In this document: one piece after another, positions 54,488-64,000 of the stretch
Layout: every line of letters starts with the position of its first letter
Position numbering within the stretch: the stretch's first letter is position 1
Assembly: GCA_022457065.1 (NCBI GenBank)
Contig: JAJGBQ010000009.1
Location: 496,001 to 560,000, forward strand
DNA from: Curvularia sp. ZM96
Taxonomy: Eukaryota; Ascomycota; Dothideomycetes; Pleosporales; Pleosporaceae
Reading direction: 5' to 3'
DNA length: 64,000 nucleotides
Made by a program: the position numbers and the translations under genes
The notes under the pieces: generated by a model
The model's input: only the letters and a program-made list of their open reading frames with translations
Database searches by the model: none
What the model was told of the DNA's origin: nothing

Positions 54488-55879
54488 TTATATACTAGAC
54501 ATCATCATACGATCAACCTTTTTACTGAGACTGTTCACCGCTCTCATGATATCCTTAGGCGTGGGGTACTTGAAATCTAGGGCACGCTCTTCTTTAGATA
54601 CACGTTTAGCAAACTGCGTGGTGTTTAGGAATTTTTGGAGAATTTCCTGATCGCCTTCGCGAGAGAGATAGCTTTTGAAAGTAGAGTACGTGCATACGAC
54701 AGGACCGCCATGGTAGTCTTTCGCGGTTGTGCGCGCGTTTTTATGTTCTTTATAAAGGGCTTTCTCTTGACGGAATTTCAGAACAACTATAACGTGCTTT
54801 TTGCCCTTTCCATGCGATTTGGCTGTACACCCCACTATATCGAACTTGTTCCTAGTCGACCTTTCTAATGTTTTGACGAACTTCTCGTCCGCGGAGGGGG
54901 CCATGCCCGCGCTTTGGTTAGGAAGTATCAGCTTAGCAGGACAATTATCTATCCGCACAAATTCATACGAGCCCTTTCTGATAACTAGACCATGCGTTAT
55001 AGGCTCGCCCTTACCGAATGGTCTACAACTTATACCATAGAGAATCTCGTCTGTGTCTTCTGGTGGGGGCGTGTCTCCAGATACTCCAACCGAACTATCT
55101 CGCACTTTACGGTTCTTAGATTTGGTTTTCTTAGATCCAGTCTGACGAGGAGATTGTTTTGAACCTTTCGACTTATGTCCTTTGTCACGAGAATTCTGCT
55201 CTATGCTTGGCTTAACATCCCTATCGTCTTCATCTTCATCTTCATCTTCGTCTTCATCTTCGTCTTCATCTTCACCTTCACCTTCACCTTCACCTTCATC
55301 TTCATCTTCATCTTCGTTCTCGTCCTCGCCTTCGTCCTCTTCATCGCTCTCGCCCTCGTCCTCATCCTCATCCTCATCCTCTTCATTGTCCTTGGCGTCC
55401 TTCATTTCGACATCATTGCCATCATGGGTTTCCTTGTTTCTAGTATCACTGCCGCCATTGGTTTTCTCGTTTTCTTTCATCCATTCCTCATAGGTCATAG
55501 TGGTTGCAGTAGCCATAAAATCACTAGACTTGTCTTTTGGTTTGAAGATGTTATTGAAAGGTGATCTCGACATGCAAACCTTATCCTTATCTTCTGGTCT
55601 GCCCTTATTGCCTGGTATGTCGAAGACAAAGAGTACTCGTTTTTGTGGGCCATATTTTAGAAAAATTCGATTGGTAATATCTTCTATGTTTAGCTTGGCA
55701 ACTCTTTTCTCAATCTCTTCTTCAGTGAATTTGGGAAGCTTAGTTCCTTTTTTTACGCCCGCTTTGTTAAGTTGATCGTTTTTAAGTATGCAGCAAAAAT
55801 CTTCACGGAACTGTACTAATGTGTATCCATTTTGGGACGCAATTGGTTTGGGGAATTCCGAATTCTTTTCGTTCTTCAT
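54488..55879 (-). CDS. Hypothetical acidic protein, 463 aa, unrecognised
   Basis: Uninterrupted frame from ATG 55879. Residues 1-170 look folded (GYTLVQFREDFCCILKN, KRVAKLNIEDITNRIFLKYG, VLFVFDIPGNKGRPEDKDK). About residues 160-225 are almost pure Asp/Glu with a few Gly and Ser, encoded by a GAA/GAT-type microsatellite. A Lys/Ser-rich linker follows (KSKGSKQSPRQTGSKKTKSK), then a second folded region (ILYGISCRPFGKGEPITHGL, FVRIDNCPAKLILPNQ, VIVVLKFRQEKALYKEH). The acidic tract plus basic linker suggests a nuclear or nucleic-acid/histone-binding protein, but no domain is recognised. The long frame and clear internal structure argue that it is real. It shares its acidic style with the 57757-58335 ORF. 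Confidence 0.6.
   Translation of the reverse strand: MKNEKNSEFPKPIASQNGYTLVQFREDFCCILKNDQLNKAGVKKGTKLPKFTEEEIEKRVAKLNIEDITNRIFLKYGPQKRVLFVFDIPGNKGRPEDKDKVCMSRSPFNNIFKPKDKSSDFMATATTMTYEEWMKENEKTNGGSDTRNKETHDGNDVEMKDAKDNEEDEDEDEDEGESDEEDEGEDENEDEDEDEGEGEGEGEDEDEDEDEDEDEDEDDRDVKPSIEQNSRDKGHKSKGSKQSPRQTGSKKTKSKNRKVRDSSVGVSGDTPPPEDTDEILYGISCRPFGKGEPITHGLVIRKGSYEFVRIDNCPAKLILPNQSAGMAPSADEKFVKTLERSTRNKFDIVGCTAKSHGKGKKHVIVVLKFRQEKALYKEHKNARTTAKDYHGGPVVCTYSTFKSYLSREGDQEILQKFLNTTQFAKRVSKEERALDFKYPTPKDIMRAVNSLSKKVDRMMMSSI
55215..55390 (-). repeat. Coding trinucleotide microsatellite (acidic tract)
   Basis: Interrupted runs of TCT/TTC/ATC triplets on the plus strand encode Glu and Asp on the minus strand in the 54488-55879 ORF. 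The apparent Ser-rich frames on the plus strand are its shadows. Confidence 0.9.
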
Positions 55880-56356
55880 TGTAGTTGGTTTTTATCGTCG
55901 TGAGTGTGAAGTACGATACATACTAGTTGCAGAGGCAGATGCCAATATATAGTAAAATGCCAGGCACAAAAAGCATTAGATAAGAGTGTTGTTAGTACTG
56001 TGCACAGGATAAGCGATTAAGGGTCAGCAACATACTTCTAAGATATCGTCACGGTATATTAGCTTCGATGAGTTGCTGTAGCGAGAAAGATAAGCATACA
56101 CAACGGTGGCATAATGGATTATCTACAGCTGACGGCATTAGCTATGTGAATAAAACGATATGCTCACAGCACTAATGTGAATCACCATAATCTTGAGTGA
56201 AATCTATGGAGCACGTTAAGGCATCTGAAAACATATTAGGTAGCCGTAGACGCAAAAGGATTCTTGTTCGAGCAAAAGTCTCATTCCACGAATGCATGTT
56301 CCTATTCACCTTTTGCGATGTCGTCGGATTGGAACTTGGTCTTGAAGCACTGACTA
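55880..56356. other. Intergenic, no gene seen
   Basis: Presumed promoter of the acidic-protein gene; no other feature recognised. Confidence 0.45.
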
Positions 56357-56623
56357 CACTCTCATGCATTTGCAGCTTCCGCTTTGCACACGCGGCTTAC
56401 TTGTCATCCCACGCGGGACATGGATCCGCCTGGCATACGCTTATCTGGGAAAGTCTTAGGCTCTATAGATATGACACATTGATTCGTCCGAGCGTCTGAA
56501 AGCAGATCGACCCATGGCAAACTAGTACTATCTGGGTAAGATTACTACTAAGCGATAGAGGCTTAGCGTGGGATTAAAGGTCGTCTGCTTACAGGAATCG
56601 GAAGCTGCAAGTGCATGAGAGTG
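56357..56623. mobile_element. MITE family 3, full-length copy 2
   Basis: 267 bp, TA at 56355-56356 and 56624-56625. Ends CACTCTCATGCATTTGCAGC and the inverse of GAAGCTGCAAGTGCATGAGA. The outer bases resemble family 1 (CACTCnCnTGCA...GCTTCCG), suggesting the two families share a mobilising enzyme. Confidence 0.88.
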
Positions 56624-57756
56624 TATGCATTGAACACAGTAAAGTCCCAGGTAATGAACAGAAAATTCAAGCTTAACAGTGTGTTTCACATAGTTAACGG
56701 TCAAGTGATAAACTCGATTGACTATATGCAAGAATAGAAATAGGTTGAACTGAAATTGAACGCCATTTTGTCGCGATTACCTTGGAAACCCAACAACTGC
56801 GTCTGTATTCTTTCCCTAAGCGTTGGAAACACTAGTGAACGCGGAATCATTAATTAGTCAACTCAAATTCGATGCAATCAATCCTCCTTACATTCCTCCC
56901 TGAACTTGCAACAATGGTGCTCTTGTTTTCTACCTATTTCTCTATTGACTGGAATCTTGTGATGATCACAAACATAACCAATTAACTACTGTAGTTGCAT
57001 TAATAGAAAGGTAGGGCGCTAACGGCCTTTTGAGTTTATAGCCCTGAGCAATTACTGATAACCTTCGTCTTTGCAATTTTCAAATACTACCGCCATGGAT
57101 GCAACCAACTCGCAAATTGTTCCTCGTAGTCATGTTAAACGGGCATTTGCGTGGCGGCGCAGCTCGTCTATAAATATAGCATCTCTGCTACTAAACACTA
57201 GAAGATATAAAATCGTCTCAGCTATTGACTCGTAGCAACTTCAATAATTCAACAGGGAATGGGAACAGTGATGTGCCTGTTGAGTAGGCTCATATCGCTT
57301 TAATGTGATACGCATCAGCAGTATTGCGCAGGGCTGACAACAGTCAAGCGAAGCCGAGTCAGGCTGGAAGCCCGGCTTGGCTTGGTTCAAGTAATTAGTT
57401 AACAAACTAGTTAGCTAACGAGTTAATCAAATGTCTTCTCGCATCGGTAGTGAGTTAGAGAAGCTAATGTTAAAGACAATATTTGTTCTTTTTGACTGAC
57501 ACTTCCAACTAGTTGGCTATATCAGAAAGCTCTTCACATCTAGCTAGTCGAACCAGATTTTGCTAGTATCTAAGAAACATGTTGGTTCTTTAGTCGTGCA
57601 CTTCAGTTGTAACTACAAGTTAAACAGAAACCAGCTTGTCAGATTAGAATTGCACTTAAGCATGTTGTTTAGCTAATTATCTTTTTTTCGTTTGCCTTTT
57701 CTTTCTATACCTCCATATTCGTTTCTTCTTAGTGATTGTCAACCATCTTCCATTTA
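56624..57756. other. Intergenic, no gene seen
   Basis: About 1.1 kb, AT-rich. TGACAACAGTCAAGC near 57337 is a diverged relative of the foldback arm at 54324. Confidence 0.45.
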
Positions 57757-58335
57757 CTAGTGCGTATCATCATCACTGCCATACTCGCTGTCTTCCTCAG
57801 TGTCCTCCTCGGTGTCCTCTTCGGTATCCTCGGTGTCTCCCTTTGTATCTTCATTGCTATTGTCATTGGAAGCAGGTTGCATAGCGCTTGTCTTCTCTTT
57901 TTTCATTGCATTGTTCCCTTTACCCTGAGGTTCCGGCCTTGTTGAGTCCAGGGTGCCGCGACTTTGGGGGGTAGGAGCGGACTCAGTTGGAGGAGTCCTA
58001 GTTTCAAAATTGGGAGTATTACTCCCTACTGACTTGTTGTCTGATTTAAACAAAGCTCTCAACTTGTTTTCCGGTATTGCGAGCAGCTGTATGGCTATTT
58101 CCTGCGAACTGAAACCCGCCAAACACTGTTGCAACTGTTTAACGGGCATTCGGTCGTAAAATCCTCGTAACAATGGTAAGGGGAGTCGTCTGGCTAGTTC
58201 CGTTGGATTGGTGGACTCCAAGTACGTCCGGAAACTCTTCGGGTACTTTCCTATTCCCTCTTCCAATTTCTTCCATCTTTCATCGAGCTCGACTGTTCTT
58301 TTTTCCAAATTCTTAAGATCACCCTTTAAACCCAT
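57757..58335 (-). CDS. Hypothetical protein with acidic tail, 192 aa
   Basis: Frame from ATG 58335; an upstream in-frame ATG at 58500 would add 55 mainly hydrophobic residues that look like leader sequence. The N-terminus is a charged helix (KGDLKNLEKRTVELDERWKK), followed by LARRLPLPLLRGFYDRMPVK and QLQQCLAGFSSQEIAIQLLA, which look like a small helical domain. A disordered Pro/Thr/Ser region follows, and the end is a near-repetitive acidic tail (DTEDTEEDTEEDTEED). I recognise no family. Its size and composition resemble the other acidic ORF upstream at 54.5 kb. It has no signal peptide if the short start is used. Confidence 0.5.
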   Translation of the reverse strand: MGLKGDLKNLEKRTVELDERWKKLEEGIGKYPKSFRTYLESTNPTELARRLPLPLLRGFYDRMPVKQLQQCLAGFSSQEIAIQLLAIPENKLRALFKSDNKSVGSNTPNFETRTPPTESAPTPQSRGTLDSTRPEPQGKGNNAMKKEKTSAMQPASNDNSNEDTKGDTEDTEEDTEEDTEEDSEYGSDDDTH

Positions 58336-58722
58336 CTTGAAACATGTAAAAGTGGTAGGACAACGAAGTAGAGGGAGGAGGGTACGAAGGATGAATCGGA
58401 ATATGCAATATTTCAAGGACAACTCGACTTTATACATAGACAGCACGATCTGCATAGAGATCAAACAAAATCGTATTTCAATCATAAACAGGGTTTTCAA
58501 CTGCTTACTTGTGATTCAGTCTCAAAGCTGTGTGAGGAATAAGCATCGTCGAACAACCTTCTGATTTCTTACTCCATGTACCTGCATCTAGTCTAGTTAC
58601 TGAAGAATCATTACTACAGGTTCCGGGGTACTAGCAAAGTAAAGGAGCTGACTGAACGTGTCATAGAGTGGATGAATGAGATCGTTTTGCTTTGTACACG
58701 AACAGTCAGTCAGTTCTACGTA
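58336..58722. other. Intergenic, no gene seen
   Basis: Leader of the preceding ORF and spacer to MITE copy D. No 5' part of the LINE is found here. Confidence 0.5.
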
Positions 58723-59134
58723 CACTCGCTTGCAAAATTGGCTTCCGGTCTGCGTAATACGCAGAGTGTTCAGCTTACAGGGATCAGGTTTCGCTTAGTA
58801 CAGTTTAGTCCTCTTCTGACGTAGCCTTAACAGGGATGATACGAGTGACAGTCGGTTCGCTAATACCAAATCTTAGTTTTGACGAAGTCTTATCAAGTGC
58901 ACAATGTGAAGCGAAGTAGCAGGAACAGCGGTAGCGCTGTCTTTTGAGCGACTATCAGAGCGATTAACTACTGTACGCTGCATGGTGATTTGGTTAATGA
59001 GCTCCTATCTATCCAGGTTGTCGCCAACATCCCTGCCGAGGCTACGTCGGATCAGGAATAGGTTATGGTAAGCGGAAGTGGATCCTTGTAAGCTGCATAT
59101 TGCGCAGACCGGAAGCCAATTTTGCAAGCGAGTG
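58723..59134. mobile_element. MITE family 1, copy D
   Basis: 412 bp with TA at 58721-58722 and 59135-59136. The first 32 bases of the two ends are perfect inverse copies (CACTCGCTTGCAAAATTGGC outermost), and the inverted region extends imperfectly to about 100 bp. This is the best-preserved copy in the window. It abuts the LINE fragment exactly at the right TA. Confidence 0.92.
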
Positions 59135-60290
59135 TAGATGCAAAAAATCCTTATGCGGCAGAGCTAGCAGCAATGGCCGAGGCGCTGAGCAGACTGCTGA
59201 AGCTGAGGTTTCGTAGTATCGCACTCATAACAAGAAACAAGGCTGCGGTGCTCACACTCAGAAGACCGCGGCAGCAGTCCGGGCAGAATTACATCAGCCA
59301 GTTCTACAAGACTGTACAGGCACTAAGAAGAGACGGCAACACAGTAACAGTGCTATGGCTACCTGCAAGCGAAGACTGCGAGCTCGCAAGCCTCGCCAAG
59401 CAAGAGGCGAAGATGGCAACGAGACTAACTGCTAGCGTACAGACACAGCTCCCTAGAATGCGATCAACTACGCACAATATTGCACGTAAGCAAGGCATAG
59501 CCAAGAAGGTGCCAGCAGACGTGGGAGCATACTCTAAACGAATCGACACGGCACTGCCAGGAAAGCATACGCGGCAACTCTACGACGGGCTTTCGCGGAA
59601 AGAGAGCAGCGTGCTTGCCCAGCTTAGAACAGGCATGGCGCAGCTGAACACGTATCGACACCGAATCAAAGCATCAACGACAGACCAATGCGGATGCGGA
59701 CAGGCAGCAGAGACGGTAGAGCACTTTCTATTCCGTTGCCGAAAATGGATGACACAGCGGATAGAAATGCTGCAGTGCACGCAGATAAATAGAGGAAACA
59801 TATCGTTCTACCTAGGCGGCAAAGCGGCGACAGACGACGCGAAATGGGCGCCAGATATGAACGCAGTGCGAGCGACGATACGATTCGCAATAGCAACACG
59901 GAGACTCGATGCAAACTAATATCTAACTAACTACTAGGTAAACCTTAGCTACTAACGTAAACTTATTAGCAGCCTTGTGCAACAGAAGTAGACACCGCTT
60001 CAGCCGCCGAAGATAGGACGCTGAACACTTAGAGAATCTCTTGGAGATGCCGACTCTAAGCCAGTCTACCACCAGCAACACTAACCCACGAGCATCTGAC
60101 GAGGAATAGCAGTAAATAGAGAAGAAGCATGCCAAGGTGTTAAGTAAGGGCTTCGACTTAGATGATAAGCTATATAAAGAAGCGGGCCAAAGAAGACATA
60201 TGGGCTAAGGAGACCAAGACTAAGTAGAGAAAGTGTAGTTAGACTAGCGTTAGTAGCCCTTTCGGCTCGGCCGCCGGGCGTAAATAAATT
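59135..60290 (+). mobile_element. 5'-truncated Tad1-like LINE (RNase H, zinc knuckle, 3' tail)
   Basis: Codons from about 59135 to 59919 encode an RNase H-like segment (KNPYAAELAAMAEALSRLL, PRQQSGQNYISQFYKTVQAL, VLWLPASEDCELASLAKQEA) and the C-terminal zinc knuckle CGCGQAAETVEHFLFRC typical of Tad1-type non-LTR elements. The reverse transcriptase and ORF1 are missing, as is usual for 5' truncation. The frame is open into the MITE end, but no ATG of its own exists. After the stop (59917-59919) an untranslated tail runs to about 60290, ending GGGCGTAAATAAATTG. Not autonomous. Confidence 0.8.
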
Positions 60291-60617
60291 GTGTGTAGAT
60301 GCAAACGCAGTCTAAGTACATAGTATCCACAAGTTCGGGTAACTATGGCAGCATCGTGACGGAGACGTGGTCTATGTGCGACTACCGTGCGTCTTTTGCA
60401 CCGGACATCGGCTGATGAGCGCTGACATGGGATCTTGGTTTTAGCTTCACAGAGTGTAGTTGAACTGCATTTGACTGTGATATATTGAGTTTGCATTAGC
60501 TCTTTTCATATTCCAGGAACCCTGGTTTATGGTACGTTTGATCTGTTATGGAAAGATCAGCTCTCTCCCATGACGCAAATCCAAATCCACTGATTGCCAC
60601 AACAGGCGTCTTCAAAC
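60291..60617. other. Spacer between LINE tail and PKS relic
   Basis: No recognised features. Confidence 0.5.
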
Positions 60618-63600
60618 TATGTCGCCATCGTTGGTCTATCGTGCCGGAAGGCCAGAGGGATTGACTGTCTAGACTCGCTCTGGAACTTTTTGTTGCAATA
60701 GAAACACGCATCTGGCGAGATTCCGCCACATCGATGGGACCCTTGGCGCCAACGGAGTACGCTTGACGCGAAGATCCTCGACATTGTCACGCAGAAGGAA
60801 TACTTCCTTGACGATCTTGAAGGCCTTGATGCGGCTTTCTTCCGCATTTCACCCAGAGAAGCAGTGCACATGGATTCTCATCAAAGACTAGGCCTCGAGC
60901 TTGCGTACGAAGCATTAGAAAACGCAGGCATTCAGCTGGATAAACTCGCTATCAGCAATACTGCCGTTTACATGGGGGTAGACTCTGACGACTATTCCCG
61001 TATGCTCATGGATGACTTGCTAGCTATAGAAGCATGGAGCGGGATTGGCACAGCACATCATGGCATCTCCAACAGAATTTCGTACCATCTCGACTTGAGA
61101 GGTCCAAGCACAGCAGTAGATGCAGCCTGTGCGAGTTCACTTGTCGCCCTTCATCTCGCCCGCCAGGCTATTGTATCGGGAGAGAGCACTGTGGCCATCT
61201 GTGGTGGCGTGAACGTCATCTGTGCTTCAGAGATCACGCATATACTCCAGAACTCCGGCGCACTGACGGTGGACGGTGTGTGCCGATTTTTTAACGCCGC
61301 TGCTAGTGGTTACGCGCGTGGTGAAGGGGGGGCCATCATCGTCCTCAAACGGCTGAGTGCTGCACAAGAAGACGATGATAAGATCCTAGCTGTGCTTAAG
61401 AGCTCTGCTTCTGCCCAAGATGGCAAGGCGAGGGGCATTATGGCGCCGAACGGCGCTGCCCAAGTAGATGTGGCCAGACAGGCCCTCTGTCACGCTGGTG
61501 ATATCAATCCACGTACAGTGGACTGCGTCAAGGCTCATGCAACATCTACTCCGCTTGAAGACCTTGTGGAGATCAAGGCGATAGCTGAGGTGTATGGGTC
61601 AGTGCAATCTTCAAAAGCCCCTTGCTACCTTGGCTCTATCAAGCCCAATGTCGGTCACCTTGGCTGCTGGCGCCACCAGCGTTGTGAAAATTGTTAGCGT
61701 GCAAAGAGGAGTTATTTCCCCGAACACTACTGAAAAACCCTCACACCCACATAGACTGAGATTCCAGCGGTCTGGAAGTACTACGCGAAGCAAAAGAGTG
61801 GCCTGAAAATGGCGTTCAGCGAGTGGCAGTGTGTTCGCACGGCTACGGGGAGTCTTTCTGCCACGCCATCATCGAGCAGGCACCACCGAAGATGATGCAC
61901 AAATCCGAATCTCGCAACAGGACATCGTTTATGCTGAACCTGTGAGCTAGATACAGAGATCGTTTGCCTATCTATGCGGCTTTACTGGCACATTGGCTGT
62001 CCGCTCAAGACGTGTCCGAGGATATGATCACTGTAGCACAGACACTGATACAGGGCCGGACAGCCTATGATTGTAGACTATCCGTTGAAGTCTTGAGCCA
62101 TGAATGTGCTATTCGGAATCTACGCAGCTGCACAACAGGTAATCCAAATGCAAGAACTACAAGTCATCAGAAGCGCAGCTTTAAAAGGAGTCGTATGGGT
62201 CTTCCTATGTCACGGCGCTCAGTGGCCTAATATGGGTAATCAGCGGCTTCTCAGCCCTGTCTTTTGCAACAAACTTTCCGAACTAGATGTAGTCTTCCAA
62301 AGAGAAGCAGGTTTCTCCAGCATTAAGGCGTTGCAACAGGGCAAGCTTGGGCGTTCGAATCAGATTCATATACTTACATACGCGGCGCAGATTGGACTGG
62401 CCTCCATCCTCCAAGCAGAAGGCGTCGCTACACAAGCTGCCATTGGGCATTCAGTTTGTGATATCTGGGGGAGCTTAATTGATCACGAAGGGACAGCATT
62501 CCCTCTCTTCGCTGTCTAACGCATGCGAGAACAAACCGTCGTTCGAATACAAGATAGCATACCACGCGTGGCACAAATGGAATCACTGCCTGTGCACACT
62601 AGGTTCGCCGATCGCCCTTCTGGTCTCTTACCTCGGTCTGGCGGGACCTACATTGTCACGGGTGGACTGGGAATCTTGGACTGGAGGTACTCGGGCTCCT
62701 AGTCAGGAAAGGAACGCGAAGTATCGTCGTTGTATTGCGCCGCTTGCTCCCACCTCGACATGAGTGGTCGGCTTCATCAGGGCCATTGGCTGTGATGCTG
62801 GAACGGATCAAGCAGCTGGAGATTAGAGGCGCGAAAATAGACGCTCTGCAGCTGGACATGAGTTCGCAGGGCGCATCTCCCAAGCTCACAAGCGCTGTTA
62901 AGCATCTCTCCCCTCTTCCTGTGCTAGGTGTTATCCATGCTGCGGCTGTACCAGGGTTTGGATACATCAAACACACTAATGCCGAGAGCTATGCAAGCGT
63001 GATGGCGCCCAAGATTGCGGGCGCTCTCGCTCTGCACGAGGCTTTCCCGTGGGGAACCCTTGATATCTGCATCTTTCTATCGTTTGTAAGCGGAATCGTT
63101 GGGATGCTAGGTTATTCTGCGTACGCTGCATCAAACGCGTTTCTTGATGGGCTAGCTAAATACCGGCGGTCCCAAGGCTGCAACAGCACTTGCATCCTGT
63201 GGACAGCCTGGTTTGGGCTGGGTCTAGCATCAAACACCGCCGTTGTGAACTTCGAGCTACAGGCTGCAAGCATGATAGATATCACATCAACAGAAGCCTT
63301 CAAAGCGTGGCAATGCCTTTCAGGCTTCAACACTGACCACACAGTAGTCACTCGGTGGCAACTACTCGACGATAACGAACCAGTGCCAATCGATCTTATT
63401 GGTGGAATCGTGTCGCGCCGTGTCGCAGCTGCAAAGCTATCGAAATAAAAACATTATCTCATGTACAATGATGGAGAGGATCCGAGCTCTGAGCTTATGT
63501 TGCAAACTGAAATTGGTATGGATTCCTTCGTGATTTCCGAGCTGCAGCAAATGTTGCGGAAGGAATTGCCACAATCTGTACCGGTGTCACAGTGTCTATT

Positions 63601-63673
63601 CCAGGACTGCTCAACTGTCAACGACTTAACAAGCAGCCTGTCCAGAAGTATAGAAGATATTTTATGTTTATAG
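60618..63673 (+). pseudogene. Partially reducing polyketide synthase relic (KS-AT-KR-ACP)
   Basis: The ketosynthase starts at YVAIVGLSC and has a TAG at 60699-60701; the frame then runs to about 61658 with the active-site Cys in DAACASSLVALHLA (about 61128), KAHATSTPLEDL and IKPNVGHL. A frameshift follows, and SVVKIVSVQRGVIS and the VAVCSHGYGES block lie in other frames. The acyltransferase keeps VWVFLCHGAQWPNMG and IGHSVCD (GHSxG lost) but stops soon after; the rest of AT and any dehydratase are deleted. The ketoreductase follows (VTGGLGILG across a frameshift, VLGVIHAAAVPGFGYI, GYSAYAASNAFLDGLAKY), and a carrier domain ends it (EIGMDSFVISELQ, Ser at 63524). The order matches 6-MSAS-like synthases of about 1,750 residues; this relic is about 3.1 kb and dead. 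Confidence 0.88.
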
Positions 63674-64000
63674 TCTGGACTGCATCTGGCTCAGAAGTCA
63701 CAATTGTTTTCATAACTTTAGTTAGTATGTTCATAGTTTAGAAGGATCAATATATCTCTCTGCATTATGAGTTCGCATTATATTTTCCGCAAAACATATC
63801 TAAATCACACGAGCTAAGCCGTGGCAGAGGTTACACTGTAAATCGTTGCGGATTGAGACCCTTGCTGCAGTCGGAGTTGGTGGCACGTTACCATAGTCCC
63901 TTGTTACAACAAACCGAGGGCTCTGAGATCTCTTCCAGCGAAACGGTCATAGAAAACAATGTCTAGCATATTTTTGTGGATGAAACTCCAAGACCTGTAC
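63674..64000. other. Window end, no gene seen
   Basis: AT-rich sequence after the PKS relic. Confidence 0.5.

Noticed and set aside
55175..55564. Plus-strand Ser-rich and Phe/Ile-rich frames
   Set aside because: They are shadows of the acidic trinucleotide tract on the minus strand.
1..64000. tRNA, rRNA or CRISPR features
   Set aside because: No cloverleaf-like B-box sequence, rRNA segment or regular spaced repeat array was noticed by eye; a tRNA scan would be decisive.

Overview
The window looks like a gene-poor, repeat-rich stretch of a filamentous ascomycete chromosome, most likely a Dothideomycete (Pleosporales-like). Short introns (about 45-60 bp) with GTRNGT donors, a Zn2Cys6 regulator, C2H2 regulators of fungal type, an NRPS-like reductase, a partially reducing PKS relic, a CMT1-type glycosyltransferase, NB-ARC/TPR proteins, a Tad-type LINE and a pogo/Fot1 transposase all point there. 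The taxon is inferred from gene families and intron style, not from a marker gene.

Layout. 1-5 kb: a partial secreted protein, an AhpD-like two-exon gene and a decayed Ku70-like C-terminus. 5.4-7.5 kb: an intact EST1-like DNA/RNA-binding protein. 10-12 kb: a C2H2 factor killed by two stops and a TPR tail relic. 14-15.4 kb: an apparently intact three-exon Ca2+/H+ exchanger. 16.7-17.9 kb: a CMT1 (GT69) gene with one amber codon. 21-24 kb: an intact four-exon Zn2Cys6 regulator. 24-27.4 kb: a P450 relic and an NB-ARC/TPR (NLR-like) gene broken by one stop. 29.8-30.8 kb: an intact TPR gene between 177-bp direct repeats. 32-33 kb: a C2H2 gene with a likely frameshift. 33.9-42 kb: the most coherent functional block, made of a fatty-acid-hydroxylase/SDR fusion, a divergent A-T-R NRPS-like reductase and an MFS carrier. 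44-60 kb: MITEs, a dead pogo transposase, three unrecognised ORFs, a C2H2 factor, an EXS-domain relic and a LINE tail. 60.6-63.7 kb: a deleted and frameshifted PKS.

How it fits together. The 33.9-42 kb block could activate and reduce a carboxylic acid to an aldehyde (A-T-R), process it with a membrane di-iron hydroxylase/SDR protein of CER1-like layout, and move the substrate or product with a DAL5-type carrier. Around it are many genes ended by single transitions: CAA to TAA, TGG to TAG or TGA, CAG to TAG, heme Cys to Tyr, and catalytic Asp to Asn in the transposase. This is what repeat-induced point mutation or a similar C:G to T:A process leaves behind. At least three families of TA-flanked MITEs are spread through the window. 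One copy sits inside the divergent promoter of the cluster and one sits just upstream of an unrecognised gene.
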